Assembly: GCA_965247385.1 (NCBI GenBank)
Contig: CBDFHG010000007.1
Location: forward strand, 1,054,001 to 1,118,000
DNA: 64,000 nucleotides
Reading direction: 5' to 3'
From: Thermohalobaculum sp965247385
GTDB taxonomy: Bacteria > Pseudomonadota > Alphaproteobacteria > Rhodobacterales > Rhodobacteraceae
Position numbers and translations under genes: made by a program. This document shows, in pieces, positions 1 to 8,287 of the stretch; within the stretch, counting starts at the first letter, position 1, and the number at the start of each line of letters is the position of its first letter. Below the pieces are notes generated by a model, which was not told where the DNA came from, ran no database searches, and saw only the letters and a list, made by a program, of their open reading frames with translations.

Positions 1-1854
1 TCGAAGGGCGACATCGTGTGCGAGCACATCGTCAATGCGGGCGGCTATCGTTGCAACGAACTGGGTGCAATGATGGGGGTTCAGCTTCCCGTCGTCTCGA
101 TGGAGCACCAGTATTTCCTGACCGAGCCGATCGCGGAGATCGAGGCGCTGGACTTCCGCGTACCGCTGCTCCGATGCCCGACCGATGACTTCTACTCGCG
201 CCAGGAGAAAAATGGTCTGCTGGTCGGGTTTTATGAACAGGACTGCCGAACCTGGGGCCTCGACGGCATCGACCCGAATTTCACCAATGCGCTTTGCCCG
301 AACGATCCCGATCGGGTGCTCGACGTGCTGGAGGGCGTGTTCGAGCGCTTGCCCTGCCTGACCGAAACCGGCATTCACACCATCGTCAACGGCCCGATCA
401 CCTATACCCCGGACGGCCTACCGCTGGTTGGCCAGATCCCCGGCAAGCGCAACGCCTGGTGCATCACCGGGCTGCGGGCGGGGCTGGGAGAGGGCGGCGG
501 ACATGGCTGGCTGCTGGCTCAGCAGATTGTGCATGGCGAGGCGGAGTACGATACTTGGTGCCTCGATCCGCGCCGGTTCTCCCGATACGCCAACACCGAA
601 TACACGGCCCTGAAGGCAATCGAGGACTACCAGAACGAGTTTCGCTTCCACCTGCCCCACGAGCACCGCCCGGCTGGGCGGCCCGTCAGGACCACGCCGC
701 TGACCCCGGTGCTGGCCGCCAAGGGGGCCGAGTTCGGCGTCGTCAACGGCTGGGAGCGGGCGGCCTTCTACAAGCCGTCCCCCGATTTCCGCGAGACCCA
801 TGGCTTCCGCTGGGCGAACTGGGAGCCAGTAGTCGCCGATGAGATCCGCGCGGTGCAGGAACGTGTCGGCATCATGGAGGTGAACGGCTTCAACCGCTTC
901 GAGATCACCGGCGCAGGCGCGCGCGACTGGCTCGACGGGATGATGTGCGGGCGCACGCCGCGCCGTACCGGCAAAGTGGGGCTAGCCTATTTCCTCACCG
1001 GGAAGGGCAACGTTCTGGGCGAGGCGACGCTTGCGCTGATCGACGACGAGCGGGTGTGGTATGGCTCTGCCGCGGCGTCGGAGAACCACGACTGGGACTG
1101 GCTGACGGCGCACCTGCCCGCCGACGGCTCGGTCTCCATGCGCGCGCTGACCAACACCCACACGATCCTAGTCGTCGCGGGGCCGCGAGCGCGCGACGTG
1201 CTTGCGGCGGCCGCGCCGCGCACGGACTGGTCGGCGGCGGCGTTCCCCTGGCTTTCGGCCCGCCGGACGATCATCGGTCATGCGGAGGCGGTGGCGATGT
1301 CGGTCAGTTTCTCGGGTGAACTGGCCTGGGAGATCCATGTGCCGACAGAACAGGCCTATGCAGCCTATCTGGCGCTGACCGAGGCGGGCGCCAGGCACGG
1401 CATGACCCATTTCGGGCTCTACGCCACCGAGTCGATGCGCATCGAGAAGGGCTATCGCCACTGGAAGTCTGACCTGATCACCGAATACGACCCGTTCGAG
1501 AGCGGGCTCGAGCGGTTCGTGACCATCGACAAGCCTGGTTTTCCCGGCAAGACGGCACTGGAGGCGAAGCGCGGGGTGCCTATGCGGCGGCGCTTCGTGA
1601 CGCTCAGGATTGAATGCGACTTCGCTCCGGCCCATGCTGGCGATTCGGTAATGGCGGACGATCGGGTGGTCGGCACAGTGACCTCGGCCGCCTGGGGGCA
1701 TCGGGTCGGCGAGAACCTCGCCATGGCGTTCGTCGATCCCGACCATGCGGTCCAGGGCGTGACACTCGACGCGCTGGTGCTGGGCGAACTGCTGCCGGCG
1801 ACGGTCGTGACGCCCTGCCGCTATGACCCGGGCAACGAGAGGGTACGGGGCTGA
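1..1854 (+). CDS. GcvT-type FAD-dependent oxidoreductase (dimethylglycine/sarcosine dehydrogenase-like), 5' end outside window
   Basis: The frame is open from base 1, so the true start lies outside; 617 codons remain. The first ~200 residues look like the C-terminal half of a DAO-type FAD oxidoreductase, with a glycine-rich GLRAGLGEGGG stretch. A linker region follows (LPHEHRPAGRP), then from about residue 240 a GcvT aminomethyltransferase fold (GVMEVNGFNRFEI-like, YATESMRIEKGYRHW) with its C-terminal barrel. Full-length relatives are about 800 residues and oxidatively demethylate N-methylated amines, passing the C1 unit to tetrahydrofolate; the exact substrate is not readable here. The gene stops five bases before the next ORF and lies upstream of a HisD-like dehydrogenase. 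Confident in the family, not in the substrate. Confidence 0.85.
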   Translation, partial: SKGDIVCEHIVNAGGYRCNELGAMMGVQLPVVSMEHQYFLTEPIAEIEALDFRVPLLRCPTDDFYSRQEKNGLLVGFYEQDCRTWGLDGIDPNFTNALCPNDPDRVLDVLEGVFERLPCLTETGIHTIVNGPITYTPDGLPLVGQIPGKRNAWCITGLRAGLGEGGGHGWLLAQQIVHGEAEYDTWCLDPRRFSRYANTEYTALKAIEDYQNEFRFHLPHEHRPAGRPVRTTPLTPVLAAKGAEFGVVNGWERAAFYKPSPDFRETHGFRWANWEPVVADEIRAVQERVGIMEVNGFNRFEITGAGARDWLDGMMCGRTPRRTGKVGLAYFLTGKGNVLGEATLALIDDERVWYGSAAASENHDWDWLTAHLPADGSVSMRALTNTHTILVVAGPRARDVLAAAAPRTDWSAAAFPWLSARRTIIGHAEAVAMSVSFSGELAWEIHVPTEQAYAAYLALTEAGARHGMTHFGLYATESMRIEKGYRHWKSDLITEYDPFESGLERFVTIDKPGFPGKTALEAKRGVPMRRRFVTLRIECDFAPAHAGDSVMADDRVVGTVTSAAWGHRVGENLAMAFVDPDHAVQGVTLDALVLGELLPATVVTPCRYDPGNERVRG

Positions 1855-1859
1855 TAGCG

Positions 1860-2069
1860 ATGATCTGGCTGAAACGTCCGGCGAAGACAGTCCAGGAGGA
1901 CATCCGCGAAGCGGAGCCCGTGATGCGCGAGATTCTGGCGCGGATCGAGGAAAACGGCGAGGACGCCGCCCGCGCCGTGATCTTCGCTTTCTTCATGCTG
2001 CTGGTGCTGCTGCCGATCGCCTGCATCCCGACGGTCTCCACCGCGATGCTCCCCGATATATACAAGTGA
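1860..2069 (+). pseudogene. Chimeric remnant: HisD-like N-terminus joined to a membrane segment
   Basis: This is a 69-codon ORF. Residues 1-40 (VQEDIREAEPVMREILARIE) resemble the N-terminal helix of the intact dehydrogenase that follows (DVRATVQAILDEIEAGGDEAAR). After AARAV the sequence becomes strongly hydrophobic (IFAFFMLLVLLPIACI) and ends MLPDIYK, like the last helix of a membrane permease, possibly a TRAP-type large subunit. The abrupt change suggests a deletion that fused the start of a tandem hisD paralogue to the end of a transporter gene. It sits 5 bp after the oxidoreductase and 11 bp before hisD, so it is probably co-transcribed. A real small membrane protein cannot be excluded. 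Confidence 0.5.
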
Positions 2070-2080
2070 CGAGGCCCGAA

Positions 2081-3388
2081 ATGACCGTTGAATATCTCAA
2101 GAAAGCCAGCCGTAAATCGACCGACGACGTCGGCGATGTGCGGGCAACCGTCCAGGCCATTCTGGACGAGATCGAGGCGGGTGGAGACGAAGCCGCCAGG
2201 CGCTACGCGGCCAGGTTCGACAAGTATGACGGCAATGTCGTTCTGACCCGGGACGAGATCGAGGCGGCCGCCGCGCAGGTGCCGCAAAAGCTGAAAGACG
2301 ACATCCGGTTTGCCTGGGACAATGTTCGCCGTTTCGCCGAGGCGCAGAAGGAGACGATCCGCGATACCGAGATCGAGGTCGTTCCTGGCCTGATCGCGGG
2401 ACAGAAGGCAATCCCCTGCGGCGCGGCCGGGTGCTACGCCCCCGGGGGGCGCTACAGCCACATCGCCTCGGCGCTGATGACGGTGACGACCGCCAAGGTC
2501 GCCGGTTGCGGCCACATCACGGCCTGCTCGCCGCCGCGCCCAGGCGTCGGCATCGCGCCCGCGATCGTCTACACCGCCGATCTCTGCGGAGCGGATTCGA
2601 TCCTCGCCCTCGGTGGCGTGCAGGGCGTGGCGGCGATGGCCTTCGGCCTCTTTGGCCTGCCCAAGGCCGACATCCTGGTCGGGCCGGGCAACCAGTTCGT
2701 GGCCGAGGCCAAGCGAATCCTGTTCGGCCGGGTCGGCATCGACATGTTCGCGGGGCCGACCGACAGCCTGATCCTTGCGGACGAGACCGCGGACCCGCAC
2801 ATCGTCGCCTGGGACCTCGTCGGCCAGGCCGAGCACGGCTACAACTCGCCGGTCTGGCTCGCGACCACGCACCGCCCCCTGGCCGAGAAGGTGATGGAGT
2901 TGGTCCCCGGCTACATCGCCAAGCTTCCCGAGCTGAACGCACGGAATGCCGCCGCCGCTTGGCGCGATTACGCCGAGGTGATGGTCGTCGCCGGTCGCGA
3001 GGAACTGGCACGGGTTGCGGACACTTACGCGCCCGAGCACCTGCACGTGCAGGCCGCCGGTCTCGATTGGTTCCTCGACCGACTGCAATGCTACGGCTCG
3101 CTGTTCCTCGGCGAGGAGACGACAGTCGCATTCGGCGACAAGTCGGCCGGGCCGAACCATGTTCTGCCCACCAGCGGCGCTGCCCGCTACACCGGCGGGC
3201 TGTCGGTTCACAAATACATGAAGCTCGTGACCTGGCAGCGCGCCACCCGCGAGGGCGCCAGGCCGGTGGCCGAGGCGACCGCCCGGATCTCCCGGCTGGA
3301 GGGGATGGAGGGCCACGCACGGACCGCCGATATCCGGCTGGAGAAGTACTTCCCGGGCGAGACCTTCAATCTCACGGCGACGGAATAG
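2081..3388 (+). CDS. hisD: Histidinol dehydrogenase family protein (HpsN/sulfopropanediol dehydrogenase-like)
   Basis: A 435-residue protein of normal length for the HisD family, NAD-dependent zinc alcohol dehydrogenases. Family marks visible are CYAPGGRYSHIASALMT, ILVGPGNQFVAEAKR, DMFAGPTDSLILAD, GQAEHGYNSP and APEHLHVQA. HYNSP-type and AGPTD-type blocks carry zinc and substrate ligands in HisD. The start is ATG 2081; the frame is open 258 bases further upstream, but that part matches no family and overlaps the previous genes. The GRYSHIAS block and the neighbouring amine oxidoreductase suggest one of the catabolic paralogues (such as HpsN, which oxidises 2,3-dihydroxypropane-1-sulfonate) rather than the histidine biosynthesis enzyme. 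That assignment is inference from context. Confidence 0.85.
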   Translation: MTVEYLKKASRKSTDDVGDVRATVQAILDEIEAGGDEAARRYAARFDKYDGNVVLTRDEIEAAAAQVPQKLKDDIRFAWDNVRRFAEAQKETIRDTEIEVVPGLIAGQKAIPCGAAGCYAPGGRYSHIASALMTVTTAKVAGCGHITACSPPRPGVGIAPAIVYTADLCGADSILALGGVQGVAAMAFGLFGLPKADILVGPGNQFVAEAKRILFGRVGIDMFAGPTDSLILADETADPHIVAWDLVGQAEHGYNSPVWLATTHRPLAEKVMELVPGYIAKLPELNARNAAAAWRDYAEVMVVAGREELARVADTYAPEHLHVQAAGLDWFLDRLQCYGSLFLGEETTVAFGDKSAGPNHVLPTSGAARYTGGLSVHKYMKLVTWQRATREGARPVAEATARISRLEGMEGHARTADIRLEKYFPGETFNLTATE

Positions 3389-3441
3389 GCTGATGCGCGA
3401 CCTTTTCAATGTCGACCGCCGGATCGCCCGCGAGACCGGCT

Positions 3442-4308
3442 TCACGCTTGCGCGGTCAGCCAGCGGATGAAGGCGGCGACCGGGGGCGGGGGCTCGCCCC
3501 GGGTCAGCAGGTAGTAGCCCGAGCCGTCGACCGAGGTGGCGAAAGGGACGACCAGCCCGCCACTGGCGATCTCGGTCTGCGCGAGGTGGTCGGCCAGCAC
3601 CACGCCCAGCCCATCGACGGCGGCCTGGATGCGAACGTTGGAATCGGCGAGGACGGTGTGGCGTTGGTCGGCGACCGGCGTCAGTCCCGCCGCCCGGAAC
3701 CAGTTTGGCCACATGTCGTAGCCCTCGGGCTCGGCCAGCAGGGTTTGGAACAGAATGTCCTGGGGCCGGGTAAGGCTTCGGGCCAGCGCCGGATTGCAAT
3801 GAGGGGTCATCCGCGTCGGAATCAGCAGCCGCGCGCGCCAGCCGGGCCAGTCGCCTCGGCCCCAGCGGATTACCAGGCCGGGGGCGGCCTCCCCGCCACG
3901 GTCGCCACCATGGTCGAGGATGATCTCCGGTGCCTCCGGGTCGGCCTGCCAGGCGGCGAGTCGGGGCGACAACCAGCGGGCGGCGAAATAGGTGCTGAGG
4001 CGGATGCACAGGCTGGGGCGGTGCTCGGCGCGGAGACGGTCGATCTCCACCGCCAGACGCATCAGTGTGTCGCGCGCCACCGGCAGGAAGCGGATGCCCG
4101 CAGGGGTGAGTTCGATCCGACGGGTCAGGCGATGGAACAGGGTCAGGCCGAGAAGCTCCTCCAACTGCCGCACCCGGTAGCTGATGGTGGACTGGCTGAG
4201 CGCCAGTTCCTCCGCAGCGGCCGAAAAGCTTTCATGCCGCGCCGCTGTCTCGAAGGCGCGCAGGGATAGCATCGAGGGCAAGTGCCGGGCCATTGAACGA
4301 TCATGCAT
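3442..4308 (-). CDS. LysR-family transcriptional regulator (GcvA-like)
   Basis: A 288-residue protein. Residues 8-68 form the LysR winged helix-turn-helix (LPSMLSLRAFETAARHESF, then ELALSQSTISYRVRQLEELL), followed by a periplasmic-binding-like effector domain ending near WLTA. The LPSLxALRAFE opening is typical of the GcvA group. It is convergent with the HisD-like gene, whose stop lies 53 bp away, and is transcribed away from the desaturase stump and hydroxylase genes, which makes it a candidate divergent regulator of those. The effector is unknown. The upstream ATG at 4388 belongs to another frame and is not needed. Confidence 0.88.
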   Translation of the reverse strand: MHDRSMARHLPSMLSLRAFETAARHESFSAAAEELALSQSTISYRVRQLEELLGLTLFHRLTRRIELTPAGIRFLPVARDTLMRLAVEIDRLRAEHRPSLCIRLSTYFAARWLSPRLAAWQADPEAPEIILDHGGDRGGEAAPGLVIRWGRGDWPGWRARLLIPTRMTPHCNPALARSLTRPQDILFQTLLAEPEGYDMWPNWFRAAGLTPVADQRHTVLADSNVRIQAAVDGLGVVLADHLAQTEIASGGLVVPFATSVDGSGYYLLTRGEPPPPVAAFIRWLTAQA

Positions 4309-4399
4309 CGAAAATTTCGATCTGTCGCCGAATTCTTTGCGTTTGTCGCCGCCGAGCGGCGATGAGACCTTGGTCGCCGAAAAAGCATTGGGAAATCAC

Positions 4400-4642
4400 A
4401 TGACGACGATGCAGGAAATGACCGAGACCGCCTTCGGCCGTAAGGCGGTCAAGCCCTTCGCCAAGCGCAACAACCGCGCCGGGCTGGTCCATTTCACCGG
4501 CCATATGGGGCTGTTGGTCCTGGCGGGCATGCTGGCCCATGGCATCGTAGTTTTAACGGCTGTTGCTCATAAGCTGCTGTTTTTCAATTTTTCCGCTATG
4601 CGCGAGCGTTCCATCGTTCCGCCAACAAGGACCATTGCATGA
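4400..4642 (+). pseudogene. Truncated fatty-acid-desaturase-like N-terminus
   Basis: An 80-codon frame starting at ATG 4400. The first ~50 residues (FGRKAVKPFAKRNNRAGLVH, then FTGHMGLLVLAGMLAHG) look like the N-terminus and first helix of alphaproteobacterial fatty acid desaturases. After MLAHGI the sequence changes to unrelated residues and stops. None of the histidine boxes of the family is present, so the product cannot be an active desaturase. Its TGA overlaps the ATG of the following hydroxylase gene (ATGA). Probably a deletion remnant; recognition rests on a short stretch. Confidence 0.45.
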
Positions 4643-5661
4643 ATACACACGACACGGCCCGAAACGCCGGCGCCGCCAGCACGAGCGGCTTCTCGCGCCA
4701 GTGGCACCACCGCTCGGCGGTGCCTGTTCAGGTATCGCCGCTATTCGTCTGGCCGCCCGATCCGGTGAAAATCTTCCGCTGGGTCGCCGACAGGTGGTTC
4801 ACCCTTGCCGAAAATTCGATCCTCGTCGTCCTGGCCACCCTGTCCTGGCTCTGGTTCCAGCCGCCGCTGGAAGAGGCGAAGACGCTCGCCTTCGGCTGGG
4901 TCGCGCAGATGTATGTCCGCAACCTGATCCTGATAACGGTGGTCGCCGGCGGCCTGCATCTCTACTTCTACACTTGGCGCCGTCAGGGCCAGCGTCTCAA
5001 ATACGACAAGCGCGAACTCGCGGCCCGCAACCGTGTCTTCACCTTCAACAGCCAGGTGTTCGACAACGTCTTCTGGTCGCTCGGCAGCGGCGTCGCCTTC
5101 TGGACCGCCTACGAAGTGCTGATGTTTTGGGCCATGGCCAACGGCTACGCTCCGGTCCTGCGGTGGAGCGACAACCCGGTCTGGTTCGTTGCCCTGCTCC
5201 TGCTGACACCGATGTGGATCTCGCTCCACTTCTACTGGGTGCACCGCTGGCTGCACTGGCCGCCGCTCTACCGGTTCGCTCATTCGCTGCATCATCGCAA
5301 CACCAATGTCGGCCCGTGGTCGGGCCTGTCGATGCATCCCCTCGAGCACCTGATTTTCTTCTCGGCGATCCTGATCCACTGGGTGCTGGCAGCGCACCCA
5401 ATCCATATCCTGTTCCACATGCAGCACCAGGCGCTGACCGCCGCGACCTCGCATACCGGCTTCGAGGGCATGCTGGTCAAGGACAAGAACCGGCTGGCGC
5501 TCGGCACCTTCCATCATCAGATGCACCACCGCTATTTCGAGTGCAATTACGGCAACATGGAGGTTCCCTGGGACAAGTGGTTCGGGTCGTTCCACGACGG
5601 CACGGAAGCGGCGCATGAGAAAATGAAGGCCCGCAGGCGGCGGTTGGCGGGAAGCGCCTGA
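4639..5661 (+). CDS. Sterol desaturase / fatty acid hydroxylase superfamily membrane protein
   Basis: A 340-residue membrane protein with several hydrophobic segments (around residues 55-75, 95-115, 150-170, 180-200 and 240-265). It carries the di-iron histidine clusters of the family: HFYWVHRWLHW, HSLHHRNTNVGPWSGLSMHP, HILFHMQHQ and TFHHQMHHRYFE. These enzymes hydroxylate or desaturate lipids at the membrane using O2. The ATG overlaps the stop of the upstream desaturase stump, and its TGA overlaps the ATG of the PanB-like gene, so the three look like an operon. Substrate unknown. Confidence 0.88.
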   Translation: MNTHDTARNAGAASTSGFSRQWHHRSAVPVQVSPLFVWPPDPVKIFRWVADRWFTLAENSILVVLATLSWLWFQPPLEEAKTLAFGWVAQMYVRNLILITVVAGGLHLYFYTWRRQGQRLKYDKRELAARNRVFTFNSQVFDNVFWSLGSGVAFWTAYEVLMFWAMANGYAPVLRWSDNPVWFVALLLLTPMWISLHFYWVHRWLHWPPLYRFAHSLHHRNTNVGPWSGLSMHPLEHLIFFSAILIHWVLAAHPIHILFHMQHQALTAATSHTGFEGMLVKDKNRLALGTFHHQMHHRYFECNYGNMEVPWDKWFGSFHDGTEAAHEKMKARRRRLAGSA

Positions 5662-6439
5662 TGCCGAAGCTCACAGTCAAGGACCTCATCGAGGCCAAGG
5701 GCAAGCGCTGGCTCACCCATGTGCAGGTCGCTCGGGTCGAGGAGGCGGCGGGGATGGACATGCCCGGCACCGGCTTCCGGGCAGAGACCCTGGCATTCCC
5801 CGCTGCGGCGCAGGACACCCATTTCCGGTTCGGGCTGGCCTGGGGGCAGCCGCCTCGGCGAAGGAGGCGCTGCGTGACGCCATGCGCGCGATGGAGGCGG
5901 GGGCCGATTCGATCTACTGCGCCATGAGCCCGCGGATCGTCGAGGTGCCGGCGCGCGAGGATGTGCCGGTGATCGCCCATGTCGGCTTGGTGCCACCCAA
6001 GGCGACCTGGGTCGGCGGAAAGCGCGCGGTCGGGCGAACGCCGGAGCAGGCGCTGCAGGTCTATCGCGAGACCACGGAGTTCGAGGCGGCCGGGGCTTTC
6101 GCGGTGGAGATGAAGGCGGTTCCGGCGCGGCTGGCCGCCGAGATCACCAGGCGGGTGTCGCTGCTGACCATCTCGCTGGGATCTGGCGCTGAATGCGACG
6201 TGCAGTACCTGTTCTCGGCCGATCTCCTCGGCGAGAACCGGGGCCATATTCTGCGCCATGCCAGGGTCTACCGCAACTTCGCCGCCGAGCGCGACCGCCT
6301 GCAGCAGGAGCGCATCGCCGCCTGCCGGGAATACATCGAGGATGTTGCGAGCGGCACCTTTCCCGAGGCGGGGTATGTGGTCGGAATGAGCGACGACGCC
6401 TTCGAGTCCTTTTTGGAGGCCGCCAGCAGGCTGGGCTGA
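5661..6439 (+). pseudogene. Ketopantoate hydroxymethyltransferase (PanB) family protein, frameshifted
   Basis: The N-terminal frame (5661 to about 5845) reads MPKLTVKDLIEAKGKRWLTH, then DTHFRFGLAWG. The C-terminal frame continues as LRDAMRAMEAGADSIYCAMS, HVGLVPPKATWVGGKRAVG and VSLLTISLGSGAECDVQYLF. Together they make a complete PanB-like barrel of about 260 residues. The join is a single-base loss in the G-run near 5841-5846 (TGGGGGCAGCC): adding one G gives WGAAASAKEALRDAM. The N-terminal part also looks a few residues short. PanB adds a hydroxymethyl group from methylene-THF to 2-oxoacids; this clade is a paralogue whose substrate is unclear, but C1 chemistry fits the nearby GcvT-type gene. 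A sequencing error in the G-run is possible. Confidence 0.75.
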
Positions 6440-6569
6440 TATCGCAAACCTTCCATCACGGATTCACAAATTAAACTAGATGCTTACGACTCGGAGCGGC
6501 GATCGAGACGACGCTGGAGGGCTATGCAATGATGCTGAAGCAGACGAGGGCGTGCATGCCAGTTGCAGA

Positions 6570-7346
6570 TTAGTGAGTAATGCGGCTTTGCGGTTTCTCC
6601 CTCGCGGAAATGGTCCGGGTTGATGTACGGGGTCGTGCCCGGGGAGCCGGGCGCAGCGCGGCGAGCGGTTCTCCGGAAACTTCCCGCACCAGCTTCAACC
6701 TTATCGCCTGGGCGACGTCCCGGTAGCTGTCCACCGCTATCACGAAGGCTCCCGGTCCGCCGATCACGGACTCGGTGAAATAGGCCGCGAGGTCAAAGGC
6801 GTCGTCGAGGATCACCAGCCCGTTGATGGTGATCCCCTTGTCGAGGACAGCGCCGCGCACGCTCCGCGGATGGGGCCCCTGGTTGGAATGCTCGTCCGAC
6901 GAGATGTCGATCACCCGCCGGCGCCCGGCAAATCCGTTGCCATCGAACAAGCGGGCACCGTAGGCCATCGCGTCGCCGGTCGCCGTGCCGAAACCCTGAA
7001 AGCGGCGCGCCTGCGTCTCGACGGCGCGGGCGAAGTTGTCGGCATCGGCGCTGGTCCGGACATGGCTCCACGCGACCGTGTCGAACTGCTGGAAGGTGGC
7101 GCTCCACTGGACGAAGGTCACGGCGATGCCATTGCCGCCGAGCCCGAGGATGGCGTCGATCACACCCTGGTCACGAAAGGCGTTCGCATAACCGCTGACC
7201 TGCAGGTCGAACTCGCCGCCCCGGATGCTGGACGACGCGTCCGCCAGCAGGACGAGTTCAAGCTCGACCTCGGTTTTCGCCGCACCGGCCGGCGTCGGAA
7301 CCAGGGTCGCGACCACCAGAAGTGCCGCCAGATACCGGCGTGTCAC
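6570..7346 (-). CDS. DUF1194 (von Willebrand A-like) secreted protein
   Basis: Annotated from the GTG at 7346, which opens a signal peptide (VTRRYLAALLVVATLVPTPA, cleavage near AGA-AKT). The frame is open to 7490, but the extra 48 residues are arginine-rich and non-signal-like. The mature part begins VELELVLLADASSSI, a MIDAS-like D-x-S-x-S motif, and continues with VTFVQWSATFQQFD, GTATGDAMAYGARLFD and RRVIDISSDE, the DUF1194 pattern. The protein is probably periplasmic or secreted; function is unknown. The last ~40 residues are Arg/Pro-rich and may be a degenerate tail. No operon partner. Confidence 0.75.
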   Translation of the reverse strand: MTRRYLAALLVVATLVPTPAGAAKTEVELELVLLADASSSIRGGEFDLQVSGYANAFRDQGVIDAILGLGGNGIAVTFVQWSATFQQFDTVAWSHVRTSADADNFARAVETQARRFQGFGTATGDAMAYGARLFDGNGFAGRRRVIDISSDEHSNQGPHPRSVRGAVLDKGITINGLVILDDAFDLAAYFTESVIGGPGAFVIAVDSYRDVAQAIRLKLVREVSGEPLAALRPAPRARPRTSTRTISAREKPQSRITH

Positions 7347-7524
7347 CGCGGCAAGCCGGGCCTCGGTGGAACGATTGCAGCACGGCGGTAAGTGTGACCA
7401 GTTCACTCTTCGCTCACGCCCGGGATGCCTGCCACGCGAAGTAGCTGCGCGTGAGGCCAACTCTGTCCCATAGTGCCTCGCTGGATTCACATTTCAAGTG
7501 CAACACCCGAGTTGATGTAAGAAG

Positions 7525-7557
7525 GCCTCGGCGGGGGTTAAGAAACCGAGGCGTTTT
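7525..7557 (+). terminator. Hairpin followed by T-run
   Basis: GCCTCGG at 7525-7531 pairs with CCGAGGC at 7546-7552 across a 14-nt loop and is followed by GTTTT. It has terminator shape, but no intact + strand gene ends just before it. It may belong to the end of the IS3 remnant next to it. Confidence 0.3.
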
Positions 7558-7605
7558 CGGGGTGTTGTGGACCTGTCGCGGAACAATTCCGGCCACCTAC
7601 CTCAT

Positions 7606-7745
7606 TCAGGCCGCCCTTCGTTCAAATCTCAGCGGGCTTTTCCCGTTGAGGGCTGGGTGGCGTCTGCGGGGATTGTAGAAGCCGTTGATGTATTCGAACA
7701 GGGCAAGTTCCGCTTGTGTCAGCAACAAACAGAAATCTCCGGTTC
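7606..7745 (-). pseudogene. IS3-family transposase (OrfB) C-terminal fragment
   Basis: Minus-strand translation gives ELALFEYINGFYNPRRRHPA, then LNGKSPLRFE and a stop. This is the conserved C-terminus of IS3-family OrfB integrases (IxxFYNxxRRHSxLGxxSP). Only about 45 residues remain. The frame runs directly into the IS1182-like remnant upstream, so two unrelated transposases are spliced by a deletion near 7745-7790. Confidence 0.75.
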
Positions 7746-7787
7746 TGTAGCACATAGAGTGTCCGCTTTTGGTTTGATTTTTGGAAA

Positions 7788-8116
7788 GCTCCCGCAGCGA
7801 CAGCGAATCCGAGCCGCGCCATTCCAGCCCGCGCCCAGAGTCGATGCCCTCGATGTAGCCCACCAGACGCATGCGGAAACAGCGCTGGCAGGCCGCCTCG
7901 GCGAAGCCGTCGAAGCCGCCCTCGATCAGGACCGACTGCAGACGGTCGTATGACACATGACCCGGCGAGCGCGGCATCTCCGCCCGGCCCACCATCAAGT
8001 CGGCCTGACGGCCCTTCCGCAGTCCCATCGCCATCGGCGAGCCTCCCGGTCAAATCAGAACACCAAAGAATCAGACCAGGCCGCTCGCGTCCAGTGCCAG
8101 TTTCGTCAACGGGCTG
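7788..8116 (-). mobile_element. IS1182-like element, terminal remnant (third copy)
   Basis: Reading on the minus strand from the outer end at 8116 gives CAGCCCGTTGACGAAACTGG, the same terminal sequence as the two longer copies at 23945 and 33076. The start of the same transposase follows: LMVGRAEMPRSPGHVSYDRL, QSVLIEGGFDGFAEAACQ, GLEWRGSDSLSLRE. The sequence is cut after SLRE at about 7788, where it meets the IS3 fragment. TTAA lies just outside at 8117-8120 and may be the original 4-bp target. The N-terminal region is itself shifted in frame after EAAC. Confidence 0.75.
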
Positions 8117-8287
8117 TTAAGTATCCGTTGCGGTCAAGAGGCTCTCGGTGCCCACTTTCGGCCATCTCGCGCCTCCGTTTTTGCGGCGGCAGCGCGCGGA
8201 TTTGAGGGTCGCCTTCGTTCTTCGACCCAAATCAGTAACACCGTCCATCAGAATTTCAGCCTATAGGGAAAAGCGCCGCAACAGATG

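Noticed and set aside
3393..3470. Short ORF MRDLFNVDRRIARETGFTLA after hisD
   Set aside because: Only 25 codons, overlaps the 3' end of the LysR gene, no family recognised; may be the stump of a lost downstream gene but cannot be supported.
1604..4009. 801-codon ORF on the minus strand
   Set aside because: It is antisense to the GcvT-type and HisD-like genes, is Arg/Pro-rich and shows no family motif; a GC-rich shadow frame.
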